From: Rugamonas violacea
Lineage (GTDB): Bacteria; Pseudomonadota; Gammaproteobacteria; Burkholderiales; Burkholderiaceae_D
DNA: 64,000 bases
Reading direction: 5' to 3'
NCBI RefSeq assembly: GCF_016461825.1
Contig: NZ_JAEMNU010000113.1
Coordinates: 59,908 to 123,907 of the forward strand
Part shown: piece after piece, positions 9,932 to 21,070 of the stretch
Layout: every line of letters starts with the position of its first letter
Numbering within the stretch: position 1 is the stretch's first letter
The notes under the pieces: generated by a model
The model's database searches: none
Told to the model about the DNA's origin: nothing
The model's input: the letters and a program-made list of their open reading frames with translations, nothing else
Made by a program: the position numbers and the translations under genes

Positions 9932-10975
9932 TCACCTTGATTGCGCCGGCGCCAGCCGCCGCACATACCAATCCATCGCCTCGCGCAGGCCGTCCGACAG
10001 GCGGTGCGTCGGCTGGAAGCCGAGCAGCGCCTGCGCCTTCGAGATGTCGGCCTGCGAATGGCGCACGTCGCCGGCGCGGAAGTCGCGGTACTGCGGCCGG
10101 TGCTCGCGCAGGTGCGGGAAGCGCTCGCGCAGCAGCCGGCACATCATCAGATGCAGCTCGTTGAGCGTGGTGCGCTCGTTGAGGGCGACGTTGTAGACCT
10201 GGTTGACCGCCTCGGCCGAGGTGCTCAGCGCGGCCAGCAGGTTGGCCTGCACCACGTTGTCGATGTAGCAGAAATCGCGGCTGCTCTCGCCGTCGCCGTT
10301 GATGTAGACGGTGGCGTCGCGGATCAAGGCGGCGACCCATTGCGGGATCACCGCCGCGTAGGCGCCGTTCGGGTCCTGGCGCGGACCGAACACGTTGAAG
10401 TAGCGCAGGCCGATCGACTCCAGGCCGTAGCAGCGGGCGAACACCTCGGCGTACAACTCGTCGGTGTACTTGGTCACGGCGTAGGGCGACAGCGGCCGGC
10501 CGATCTGCTCCTCGACCTTGGGCAGCGCCGGATGGTCGCCGTAGGTCGAGCTGGAGGCGGCGTAGACGAAGCGCTTGACCTTGGCGTCGCGCGCCGCCAC
10601 CAGCATGTGCAGGAAGCCGGTGACGTTGGTCTCGTGGGTGGCGATCGGGTCCTCGATCGAGCGCGACACCGAGCCGAGCGCCGCCTCGTGCAGCACGTAG
10701 TCGACACCCTGGCAGGCCTGGGCGCAGTGGGCCGCCTGGCGGATGTCGCCCTCGATGAAGCTGAAATTGCCCCAGGCCTCGGCACCGACCCGCTCGCGCA
10801 CCAACTCGAGGTTGTGGGCGAAGCCGGTGGCGAAGTTATCCAGCCCGGTCACGCGCTGGTTCAACAGCAGCAGCTGCTCGAGCAGGTTGGAACCGATGAA
10901 GCCGGCCGCGCCGGTCACCAGCCAGTGGTGGCGGCGGCCGCGCAGTTGCTGCTGGATGGATTCGAATACGCTCAT
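9932..10975 (-). CDS. wbpP: UDP-N-acetylglucosamine 4-epimerase (WbpP/TviC-like)
   Basis: 347 residues, extended SDR fold. NAD-binding [10 protein letters not shown] (21-30), catalytic Ser-Tyr-Lys with Tyr165 and Lys169 in [19 protein letters not shown] upstream, and [24 protein letters not shown] typical of the WbpP group, which prefers N-acetylated substrates over UDP-glucose. It would interconvert UDP-GlcNAc and UDP-GalNAc, or the corresponding uronic acids made by the dehydrogenase 40 bases upstream. WbpP/TviC and WbpO/TviB pairs are known to make UDP-GalNAcA for Vi antigen and O-antigens, so that product is likely here. Cytoplasmic. Confidence 0.85.
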   Translation of the reverse strand: MSVFESIQQQLRGRRHHWLVTGAAGFIGSNLLEQLLLLNQRVTGLDNFATGFAHNLELVRERVGAEAWGNFSFIEGDIRQAAHCAQACQGVDYVLHEAALGSVSRSIEDPIATHETNVTGFLHMLVAARDAKVKRFVYAASSSTYGDHPALPKVEEQIGRPLSPYAVTKYTDELYAEVFARCYGLESIGLRYFNVFGPRQDPNGAYAAVIPQWVAALIRDATVYINGDGESSRDFCYIDNVVQANLLAALSTSAEAVNQVYNVALNERTTLNELHLMMCRLLRERFPHLREHRPQYRDFRAGDVRHSQADISKAQALLGFQPTHRLSDGLREAMDWYVRRLAPAQSR

Positions 10976-11015
10976 CGACGCTGTTCCTTGAAATCGTGGT
11001 GAAGTGGTGGCCGGC

Positions 11016-12305
<1,290 letters not shown>

Positions 12306-13153
12306 CGTGTTTCCAAGAAGTAAATTTAAATTATCATAATAACAATTGTGGTTATACCACGATAGCGCACTCAAAGTTATAAAATTTTTAAGTTATATGG
12401 CAACGTAAATATCTTTAAAACAATGCTTCAGACACACTCGGCGGCATATTTCTTGCCGTCCATCATGCTTCGGCGGCGCCGGCCGCGCATCCCTTAGGCC
12501 GCCCGCTGGGACGCCGAGCGAGCGGCGGGCAGACGCGGGGCAGACGTGGGCCGGCGCGCTCGCGGTGGGCGCGAAAGCGGCATCGGCGGGCCGGGGACGG
12601 CTGGAAAAAAGGACTGTTTGCCGGGCGCGGCGTCAGGCGGAAAGCATGGCCGGCATCAACGGCGCGGCATCGGACGGCGCCGGCGACGACGCCAGTCGAC
12701 CTCGGAACCGGCCGCTGGCGCGCCGCCCGTCTCATGCCGCAAGGCAAAGACTGTTACCAAGTGCGGCCGCGCGGCGGCCCCAAGCGGGGTCGCGCAGGAC
12801 AACATGAAAAGATCTGCTATCGCCTTCAACGTATCACCCTTTGGCTGAACCTTGCTGTGGGACAGGTCCTACAAAACGGCAGGATGTATTAAATATAACG
12901 CCTTGGCGCGGCCCTAAAATACACCAATTGTCACAAGATAAACTTCCGTATAGGAAGCGAGTGAATTTCGGGGTGTTGTAAATATGCTCATTCCTGACGG
13001 CAATCCGTTGTTTAAATAATACGCATCCGCCGCAATATTAAAGTTATGATAATGACAGCAGCTGCTAGAATGAAACGCTGCAGCGAGCTCAACACTACCG
13101 CGCGCACGCCAAGCCAACTCGACCGCGACGACAGGCGCCGACACGATTGCATA
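12306..13153. other. Gene-free intergenic region between divergent tviB and acyltransferase genes
   Basis: About 850 bases with no convincing gene on either strand. Bases 12306-12430 are strikingly AT-rich for this genome and hold a perfect 13-bp palindrome, GTGGTTATACCAC (12348-12360). On the - strand TTGCCA, 16 bases and TATAAC form a possible sigma70 promoter for tviB near 12380-12407. Bases 12470-12850 are GC-rich and open only in short low-complexity frames. Bases 12860-13080 are again AT-rich. The region probably carries control elements for the polysaccharide genes and the acyltransferase. Confidence 0.5.
12443..12458 (-). promoter_or_regulatory. Sigma54-like -24/-12 element upstream of tviB
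   Basis: On the - strand CGGCAAGAAATATGCC places GG and GC exactly 10 bases apart, as in sigma54 promoters. It would start transcription near 12432, giving a leader of about 125 bases before tviB. The + strand reads CGGCATATTTCTTGCC, which fits GGCA-N6-TTGC even better, so the element is near-palindromic and its direction is uncertain. The nearby sigma54 activator PrsR makes a real site plausible. No upstream activator repeat was identified. Confidence 0.4.
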
Positions 13154-14212
13154 ATGGACAAATCGACCAATATCGACCTTTGCCGGGGCATGCTGTTCGT
13201 CCTGATGGCCAACACCCACGCCTGCTCGGTGTCCCGCCTTGCCGGCGACAGCTGGCTGCTGTCCGACCTGTGGTTGCCGACCGGCTGGGCCACGGTGACC
13301 TTCGTCGTGCTGTCGGGCTACAGCGTCGGCTTCATCACCTCGCGGCGCAGCCCCAGCGCGGCCTGGGACAGCACACTGTACCGCCGCGCCAAGCAGATCT
13401 TCGCCGTCATGCTGATTTCCAACGCCATCTTCGCCATCCTGCGCGAGGCCGTCGCCGGCAATCTGGACGCCGTCCACACGGCGCCGTGGTGGCTGGGCTT
13501 TCTCACGCTGCAGACACCATGGACCATCTCCGGCGTGCTGCTGCCCACCGCCCTGCTGCTGATGTGCGCGCCCGAGCTGCAGCGCCGTTTCCGCTTTTCG
13601 TGTTGGCAGTTGCTTTTCTACATGATCGGCGCCCGCGCCCTGATCGCCGTGCTCAGCATCTGGGTCGCCCAGTCCTCGCTGGCCGGCAGCTGGGGCGCCC
13701 GCTTCTTCCTGCTCGAAGGCTTCGGCGGCTTTCCCGTGCTGCCCTTCGTGCTCAACGGCTGCATCGGCATCGCCCTGGGCATGCTGCGCAACCACAGCGC
13801 ATGGCATTGGCAAAGGGTGATCCTGCTGCTGATGGGCTTACAGCTCGGCATCTACCTGACCTCGTATCTGCCGACCTCGTTCGCCTCGGCGCTGTTCGTG
13901 GCCACCTTCGGCGCGGCCGGCAAGTTCGCCTGGATGTATTTCCTGGCGCACATCCTGAAATTGTCGCGCCTGCGCTGGCTGGCCGACCCGATCGAGCTGA
14001 TCGGCAAGTACGCGCTGGGCTCCTTCGTCATGCACCGCTTCTTTCTGCACGCGCTGGCCGAGCTGCTGGTGCTGGCCCGGCTGTCGTATCTGCCGCCGGA
14101 GATCCGCATGGGCACCCTGCTGGCCTGCACCCTGCTGCTGACCTGGAGCCTGTGCCGCATGCGCCAATCCGCCAGCTGGATCGACACGCCGTTCCGCCGC
14201 CTGGCGCTGTAG
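13154..14212 (+). CDS. OpgC/acyltransferase-3-like integral membrane protein
   Basis: 352 residues from the ATG at 13154 (MDKSTNIDLCRGM), preferred to an ATG 36 codons upstream that adds a hydrophilic, non-homologous stretch. The D-x-x-R-G-x-x-x-x-x-M-x-x-x-H pattern near the N-terminus and ten or so hydrophobic helices fit the OpgC/acyltransferase-3 group, which transfers acyl or succinyl groups to periplasmic or surface glycans. It stands alone on the + strand next to the polysaccharide locus, so modification of that polymer is a reasonable guess. No strong ribosome-binding site is visible. It converges with the oxidase operon. Confidence 0.65.
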   Translation: MDKSTNIDLCRGMLFVLMANTHACSVSRLAGDSWLLSDLWLPTGWATVTFVVLSGYSVGFITSRRSPSAAWDSTLYRRAKQIFAVMLISNAIFAILREAVAGNLDAVHTAPWWLGFLTLQTPWTISGVLLPTALLLMCAPELQRRFRFSCWQLLFYMIGARALIAVLSIWVAQSSLAGSWGARFFLLEGFGGFPVLPFVLNGCIGIALGMLRNHSAWHWQRVILLLMGLQLGIYLTSYLPTSFASALFVATFGAAGKFAWMYFLAHILKLSRLRWLADPIELIGKYALGSFVMHRFFLHALAELLVLARLSYLPPEIRMGTLLACTLLLTWSLCRMRQSASWIDTPFRRLAL

Positions 14213-14242
14213 CGCGGCGGCCCGGCCGGCAGCCGCCGGCCG

Positions 14243-14557
14243 CTAGCCAAAATACAGCAACCGCGTGGCCAGCGTGTGACGGGCCTCGGTCAGCATCAAC
14301 CCGAGTAGCACCAGCAGACACAAGGGTGGCAACAGGATGGCGCCGACGAGCGCCGCCCGCTCCCAGCGCACGTGCATGAAGACGGCGACGATCAGGCCGG
14401 CCTTGAGCAGCATCAGCGCGACGATCAGCGACCAGCGCAGATAGCCGCTCAGGTGATAAAAATCGACCAGGTAGGACAGGGTCGAGAGGATGAATAGCAG
14501 GCCCCACACCTTCAAATACAGGCCCGGCGGATGTTGTTGCCCGTGCGCGGCGTCCAT
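14243..14557 (-). CDS. Cytochrome c oxidase subunit IV (prokaryotic type)
   Basis: 104 residues with three hydrophobic helices (about 15-35, 42-63 and 70-92). LLKAGLIVAVFMHVRWERA is the typical motif of the small fourth subunit of bacterial heme-copper oxidases, where it helps stability or assembly of the core complex. It is the last gene of the oxidase operon, 9 bases after the subunit III gene. The start at 14557 is the only Met giving a full first helix. A GC-rich hairpin lies between it and the convergent acyltransferase gene but has no T-run. Confidence 0.8.
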   Translation of the reverse strand: MDAAHGQQHPPGLYLKVWGLLFILSTLSYLVDFYHLSGYLRWSLIVALMLLKAGLIVAVFMHVRWERAALVGAILLPPLCLLVLLGLMLTEARHTLATRLLYFG

Positions 14558-14566
14558 GGCGCCTCC

Positions 14567-15271
14567 CTACCAAAGATAAAACAAGGCGAAGATGAAGACC
14601 CACACCAGGTCGACGAAGTGCCAGTACAGACCGGCGATCTCGACGGCGTGGTAGCCACCTTGCTCGTAGCGGCCGCGCAGCACCTTGCCGGCGACGGTGC
14701 TCAGATAGACCACGCCAGCCGTCACGTGCAGGCCGTGGAAGCCGGTGATCATGAAGAAGCAGGCGCCGAACTGGGCCGCCCCCATGGGATTGCTCCAGGG
14801 CCGCACGCCCTCGCCGATCAGCTTGCTCCACTCGAAGGCTTGCATGCCGACGAACAGGGCGCCGCAGGCTGCCGTCAGCAGCATCAGTTGCGCGCAGCGC
14901 CGCCGTTCGCGCCGGTAGCCGAAGTTGACGGCCATCGCCATCGTGCCGCTGCTGCTGATGAGCACGAAGGTCATCAAGGCGATCAGGATCAGCGGCAGCC
15001 GGGTGCCGCCCACGCTCAGCGCGAACACCTCGCTGGGATTGGGCCAAGCTGCGGTCGTGGCGATGCGCACCGTCATGTAACCGGTCAGGAAGCTGCCGAA
15101 GATGAAGGTGTCGCTCAGCAAAAAGATCCACATCATCGCCTTGCCCCAGGGAACGCGGAACACCGTGCGCTCGGCCGACCAGTCACGCACCATGCCGCGC
15201 CAGCGGAGCGGCGCCGGCCCGCCAACCGCGCCGCCGTCCGGGCCGGCGTCTACCACCATTTGTTGGGACAT
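14567..15271 (-). CDS. coxC: Cytochrome c oxidase subunit III
   Basis: 234 residues from the ATG at 15271 (MSQQMVV), which is preceded by AGGTGAGACG. Seven helices are predicted. FFMITGFHGLHVTAGVVYL and YWHFVDLVWVFIFALFYLW are the hallmark segments of subunit III, and Glu in the MQAFEWSKL region is the conserved family carboxylate. This is the complete, standard-looking copy; a second subunit III gene with an unusual insert lies 46 bases upstream. Subunit III holds lipid near the proton entry path and stabilises subunit I turnover. Inner membrane. Confidence 0.88.
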   Translation of the reverse strand: MSQQMVVDAGPDGGAVGGPAPLRWRGMVRDWSAERTVFRVPWGKAMMWIFLLSDTFIFGSFLTGYMTVRIATTAAWPNPSEVFALSVGGTRLPLILIALMTFVLISSSGTMAMAVNFGYRRERRRCAQLMLLTAACGALFVGMQAFEWSKLIGEGVRPWSNPMGAAQFGACFFMITGFHGLHVTAGVVYLSTVAGKVLRGRYEQGGYHAVEIAGLYWHFVDLVWVFIFALFYLW

Positions 15272-15317
15272 CGTCTCACCTCGCTTTCCCTTCCGCCACG
15301 TGCGCCGCCGACACCGC

Positions 15318-16115
15318 CTAGCCGGTGCCACAGATGGCCCGCGCCAGTTCCGGCGTGAGCCGGAACAGCAGACCGAACAGCAACAACCACCAGAGCAGCA
15401 GAAAATGCCAGTAGCGCGCGCACAAACCCAGCCGCAGACCCGGGTTCGCCGCGCCGCGCCGTCCCACGTCGCCATCACCATCACCATCACCATCGTCATC
15501 GGCATCGGCATCGGCATTGCCATTGCCATTGCCATTGCCATTGCCATTGCCAGCGTGCACGGCGCGCAGCCACGCGACGCCGACGCCGGCGCCAACCAGC
15601 AGTCCACCGACCACGTGCAAACCGTGCAGGCCGGTGAGCAGGTAAAAGAAACTGTTGGCCGGATTGCCCGCCAGCGGAAGATTGAACGCGCTCATGCGCT
15701 GCCAAGCCCACAGCTGCGCCGCCAGGAAGGCCAGCGCGGCCAAACAGGCGGTGGCCAGCGGCCCAGTCACCACGCGCCCACCCGGGCGGGCCGCGCGACG
15801 GCGCGCCACCTCCCAGCCGGCGCTGCTCGCCGCCAACAAGGCGCTGCTGAGCCACAACTGCCAGGGAACAAAAGGCAAGGGCCGCCAATCCGGCAGGCTC
15901 ATGCGCATCAGATAGGCGGCGCCGAACAGCAGGAACAAAACGCTAATCACGCCCATGAATAGGCACAAGCCGGCCATGGCGGCTGGCGTCACTGGTGCTG
16001 GCAAGGCCTGCGGTATCGGTGATGTCGCTGGTATCGGTGATGCCGCTGGCGCCGGCGCGGCCTGCGCCGTCGGCCCGCTAGCCCTCGCGCCCGGCCCTGA
16101 CGGCACGGTTCTCAT
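15318..16115 (-). CDS. Second cytochrome c oxidase subunit III-like protein with a hexamer-repeat insert
   Basis: 265 residues from the ATG at 16115, which overlaps the coxA stop as ATGA. An Ala/Pro-rich N-terminus (about 1-45) precedes the first helix. FFYLLTGLHGLHVVGGLL and YWHFLLLWWLLLFGLLF identify it as subunit III family. Between these lies a cytoplasmic or periplasmic loop of alternating Gly/Asn then Asp/Ala/Gly residues encoded by 13 hexamers (15473-15550). Two subunit III genes in tandem also occur in some other bacterial oxidase operons. Which copy is in the assembled complex is unknown. Confidence 0.75.
   Translation of the reverse strand: MRTVPSGPGARASGPTAQAAPAPAASPIPATSPIPQALPAPVTPAAMAGLCLFMGVISVLFLLFGAAYLMRMSLPDWRPLPFVPWQLWLSSALLAASSAGWEVARRRAARPGGRVVTGPLATACLAALAFLAAQLWAWQRMSAFNLPLAGNPANSFFYLLTGLHGLHVVGGLLVGAGVGVAWLRAVHAGNGNGNGNGNGNADADADDDGDGDGDGDVGRRGAANPGLRLGLCARYWHFLLLWWLLLFGLLFRLTPELARAICGTG
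15473..15550. repeat. Hexanucleotide array CATNNN x13 inside the second subunit III gene
   Basis: On the + strand the array reads CATCAC x3, CATCGT, CATCGG x3, CATTGC x6 without interruption. On the coding (-) strand it gives (Gly-Asn)n followed by Asp/Ala and Asp/Gly pairs, in frame throughout. Changes of unit number would lengthen or shorten a loop without breaking the frame. Confidence 0.95.
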
Positions 16116-17915
16116 GGCGCACCTTCCGGCCGTGGTTCGGCCGTGGCCGGCACGGCGCCCGTCGGCGGCCGCACGCGCGCCGCCTCGGCCTCCTCGGCCT
16201 CCTCGTCCGGGCCGACGTTTTGTGCCCGGTAGTCGCTGTCGCCGTCGGCGCGGCCGTAGTCGTAGGCGCCACGACACACCAGCGGCAGGCGCACGCCCCA
16301 GTTGCCGTGGATGGGTGGCGTGTCCGGTGTCTGCCATTCCAGGCTGGCGGCGCGCCAGGGATTGCCGCCGGCCGGCGCGCCGCGCCAGATGCTGACGGCC
16401 AGGTTGTACAGGAACAGCAGCTGGGCCGCGCCGACCAGCAGCGCGGCGACGGTGATGAAGGCATTGAGCGCCTGCGCCGACGGCGGGATGAAGGCATAAC
16501 CCTCGTAGGCGTAGTAGCGGCGCGGCATGCCGAGGAAGCCCAGATAGTGCATCGGGAAGAAGATCACGTAGGCGCCGACGAAGGTGATCCAGAAGTGCAG
16601 CCGCCCCAGCGCCTCGTGGTACAGCCGCCCGCTGACCTTGGGGAACCAGTGGTACAGGCCGCCGAACACCGCCAACACCGGCGACACCCCCATCACCATG
16701 TGGAAGTGGGCGACGACGAAATAGGTGTTGGACAGGGGGATGTCGACGCTGACGTTGCCCAGGAATAGGCCGGTCAGCCCGCCCACCACGAAGGTGCTGA
16801 TGAAGCCGACGGCGAACAGCATCGGCACGGTCAGGTGTATGTCGCCACGCCATAGCGTCAGCGTCCAGTTGTACACCTTCAGCGCGGTCGGCACGGCGAT
16901 CACCAGCGTGGTGGTGGCGAACAGGAAGCCGAAGTACGGGTGCATGCCGCTGACATACATGTGGTGGGCCCAGACGACGAAACTGAGCACGCCGATGGCG
17001 ACGATGGCCCAGACCATCATGCGGTAGCCAAAGATGCACTTGCGCGCGTGCACGCTGATCAGGTCGGAGACGATGCCGAAGGCCGGCAGCGCGACGATGT
17101 ACACCTCGGGGTGGCCGAAGAACCAGAACAGGTGCTGGAACAGCAGCGGACTGCCGCCCCGGTGCGGCAGTTGCCGGCCCAGCGAGACCACGGCCGGCAT
17201 GAAGAAGCTGCTGCCCAGCAGCTTGTCGAACAACATCATCACGGCGCTGACGAACAGCGCCGGGAAGGCGAACAGGGCGAGGATGCTGGCCACGAAGATG
17301 CCCCACACCGTCAGCGGCATGCGCAGCAGCGTCATGCCGGGCGCGCGCGCCTGCAGCACCGTCGTCACATAGTTCAGGCCGCCCATGGTGGCGGCGGCGA
17401 TGAACACCAGCAAGGACACCAGCATCACCACGATGCCCGATTCGACGCCCGGCGTGCCGGGCAGGATCGCCTGCGGCGGATACAGCGTCCAGCCGGCGCC
17501 GGTCGGACCGCCCGGCACGAAAAAGCTGGACAGCAGGATCAGCACCGCCAGCAAATAAAACCAGTAGCTCAGCATGTTCAGGAAGGGAAACACCATGTCG
17601 CGCGCGCCCACCATCAGCGGGATCAGGTAGTTGCCGAAGCCGCCGAGGAACAAGGCCGTCAGCAGGTAGATCACCATGATCATGCCGTGCATCGTCATGA
17701 ACTGGTAGTAGCGCGCCGCGTCGATGAAGGCGAAACGCCCCGGAAAACCCAGCTGCAAGCGCATCAGGTCGGACAGCACGATAGCCAGCACGCCGACCGC
17801 CAGCGCCGTGACGGTGTACTGCACGGCGATCACCTTGTGGTCCTGGCTCCACACATAGCGCAACCACCAGCTCTGCGGGCCGTGGCCCGGGTCCTGGTCC
17901 GGATTGCTGCCCGTA

Positions 17916-17932
<17 letters not shown>
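16112..17932 (-). CDS. coxA: Cytochrome c oxidase subunit I (aa3/caa3 type, A1 family)
   Basis: 606 residues from the ATG at 17932 (MTYGGDTGSNPDQ); the first 17 bases lie inside the end of coxB. Twelve or more helices. Ligands seen: TMHGMIM (low-spin heme His), GHPEVY (CuB His, the proton-gating Glu and the His-Tyr cross-link Tyr), AHHMY (two CuB His) and VAHFHMVMG (heme a3 and heme a His). FGNY and GARDM mark the D-channel entrance, so it is an A1-type oxidase. The C-terminus extends about 60 residues past the last helix with an acidic Glu-rich tail. It reduces O2 to water and pumps protons. Confidence 0.95.
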
Positions 17933-19196
<1,264 letters not shown>

Positions 19197-19218
19197 GGCG
19201 GGGTCCGCGACGGCTGGC

Positions 19219-19722
19219 TCAACGCCGCCACGCCGGCCGTTCCAGCACCAGATAGAACACCACCACCGCCACGCCGAAGACCGCGTGGGCCGCCGCCGTC
19301 CCGGCGCCGCGCAGCGCCGTGAACCAGGGAAAGGCCTGCGCCACCCCGTAGAAATTTACGATATACAAGAGCAGGCCGAACGCCACGCCCGCCAGCGAGG
19401 CCATGACGGCGCGCGGCTCAAGCCCGCAGGCGACCACGATGGCCACCAGCAGCAGGCCGTAGAGCGTGCCCAGCGCGTAGTGCAGCGCCAGCGCGGTGGC
19501 CACCACGACCAAGCTGAAGCCGCTCTCGCGCAGCAGCTCGCCGCCCATCGCGATGGCCGCCACCATGCGCGTCGCCGGCCAAGGATTACCGTCCTGCACC
19601 ACCGAGGTCCAGAACAGCTCCAGCAGCATCAGCACGCCACCGCCGCCGAAACCGGCCACGGCCGCCGCCAGCCAATCGGTGCGCTGCGCCGTCCAGCGCG
19701 CTGACAACAAATGTAGTTGCAT
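19219..19722 (-). CDS. Four-helix membrane protein of unknown function, oxidase operon
   Basis: 167 residues from the ATG at 19722 (MQLHLLSARW), which has TTGGAGAAC upstream. Four hydrophobic helices (about 18-38, 65-82, 88-110 and 135-157) and little else. LYGLLLVAIVVACGLEPRAV and NFYGVAQAFPWF are its most distinctive stretches. It sits 22 bases ahead of coxB and 55 bases after the preceding gene, so it is co-transcribed with the oxidase and may help assembly or be an accessory subunit. I do not recognise a named family; no metal-binding Cys or His cluster is visible. Confidence 0.55.
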   Translation of the reverse strand: MQLHLLSARWTAQRTDWLAAAVAGFGGGGVLMLLELFWTSVVQDGNPWPATRMVAAIAMGGELLRESGFSLVVVATALALHYALGTLYGLLLVAIVVACGLEPRAVMASLAGVAFGLLLYIVNFYGVAQAFPWFTALRGAGTAAAHAVFGVAVVVFYLVLERPAWRR

Positions 19723-19777
19723 GACGTTCTCCAAGGATAAGTTCAACCCGAACGGCGGTTGCGCCCGCGCCGGCCGC

Positions 19778-21070
19778 TCAAGCAGCGGCCCTGCGGCGCA
19801 CCCAACACACCTGCCACACCCAGTTCGCCAGCGCCGAATAGCACAAGCCCAGCAGCGCCGCCGGCAATTTGTATCGCTCCAGCCGGGCCAACCAGTCGCC
19901 GCCGCGCGCGACGCCGTCGCTGACCACGAAGCCGGCGCCGTCGACGCGCAGCGCCACCTGCTCCGGCGCCAAGGCCAGGTGGTGGGCGCGCAGCGTCGGG
20001 TTGGCCGCGCAATCATCCGGACCGGGCGCGCGCGGCCACGGGAACAACCGTCCCTTGCCGGCCGAGCAGGCGTACCACTTGTAGCTGCCATCGCGCCGGC
20101 GTAGGCCGACGTCGCGCACGGCGACACCGGCGTCCTCGCCGACGCCCGGCCCCTCGGCGCCCTCGCCCAGATAGAAGCGGCCGGCCGGCGCGCCGACCGG
20201 AAACACCAGCACGATGGCGCGGCCCTCGCTCACCTCAAGCCCGATCGGCAAGGCGCCCGGCAGCTTCAGCGCGCCGGCGCTGCCAATGCGCAACACGTTC
20301 CGCTCGGCCGGCGCGCTGTGCTGGCCACCGGCCGCCGCCTCATCGCCCAGCAGCACAGTCAACCTCAGCACGGCGACGGCGTTGCGCACCCGCACGCGCA
20401 GCGCGGCGGCGCTGCCGCTGCCGGCCTGCGCGAACTCGACCTCCGGCCTGCCCGGCGCCGCCGTCGTCGCCGCCGTCGCCGCCGTCGCCATTGCATGTGG
20501 CGCCGCCCGCAGGCCAATGTCGATGCGGCTGCGGCCGTTGCCCCTGGCCGTCGTGGTCCAATTGATCGGCCCGCGCGTGGCCGGCAGGGCCAACGACCAC
20601 ACCTCGCGCAGCTCGGCCGCCGTCGCCGCGTCCAGCGCGCCGTCCTCGACATGCACGTCGACGCCCTCGTTGCCCTCCCCCAGCACCGTCAACAGGGGCA
20701 CGGTGGCGCCGGCGGCGGCTATCGGCGGCCGCAACAACAAGGTGTCGCCGCCCTCCGCCTTCAAGCGCAGCGCCGCGTCGGCCGGATCGACCACGTCGGC
20801 CACCGGCAACTGCACGATGTAATAGATGCCCGCCGTCGCCGCCAGAAATACCGACACGGCGGCCGCCTTCTCCTTCAGTGAGGCCGGCGCGGCCGTCCGC
20901 AGCGTCGCCGATGGGCTCGCCTGTGGCGCCGCTGGCGGACTCGCCTGTGGAGCCGCCGGCGGATTCACCCATGGCGCCGCCGGCGGATTCGCCTGTGAAG
21001 CCACTGGCGGACTCGCTCGTGGCGCCGATGGCGGACTCGCCTGCGGCGGACGTCTGCGCTTATTGGACAT
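19778..21070 (-). CDS. Membrane-anchored protein with N-terminal octapeptide repeats, unknown function
   Basis: 430 residues from the ATG at 21070 (MSNKRRRPPQ), which overlaps the previous stop. Residues 9-56 are about six Pro-rich octapeptide repeats of the type SPPAAPQA. One hydrophobic helix (about 70-88, VFLAATAGIYYIVQL) follows, then a long soluble region of beta-like character and a second hydrophobic stretch near the C-terminus (LPAALLGLCYSALANWVWQV). The large middle part should lie in the periplasm. No catalytic motif is recognised. Its position between another exported protein and the caa3 genes suggests a shared role, which is unproven. Confidence 0.5.
   Translation of the reverse strand: MSNKRRRPPQASPPSAPRASPPVASQANPPAAPWVNPPAAPQASPPAAPQASPSATLRTAAPASLKEKAAAVSVFLAATAGIYYIVQLPVADVVDPADAALRLKAEGGDTLLLRPPIAAAGATVPLLTVLGEGNEGVDVHVEDGALDAATAAELREVWSLALPATRGPINWTTTARGNGRSRIDIGLRAAPHAMATAATAATTAAPGRPEVEFAQAGSGSAAALRVRVRNAVAVLRLTVLLGDEAAAGGQHSAPAERNVLRIGSAGALKLPGALPIGLEVSEGRAIVLVFPVGAPAGRFYLGEGAEGPGVGEDAGVAVRDVGLRRRDGSYKWYACSAGKGRLFPWPRAPGPDDCAANPTLRAHHLALAPEQVALRVDGAGFVVSDGVARGGDWLARLERYKLPAALLGLCYSALANWVWQVCWVRRRAAA
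20905..21050. repeat. Imperfect 24-bp tandem repeats encoding Pro-rich octapeptides
   Basis: About six in-frame units read SPPSAPRA, SPPVASQA, NPPAAPWV, NPPAAPQA, SPPAAPQA and SPSATLRT on the - strand. They form a flexible cytoplasmic segment ahead of the membrane helix. Confidence 0.85.

Noticed and set aside
12463..12848. Short open frames in the 12.3-13.1 kb gap
   Set aside because: Arg/Ala/Gly-rich low-complexity products without ribosome sites or membrane or domain features on either strand.
14200..14242. GC-rich hairpin between convergent genes as terminator
   Set aside because: The stem is short (7 bp) and no T-run follows on either strand, so it is not called.
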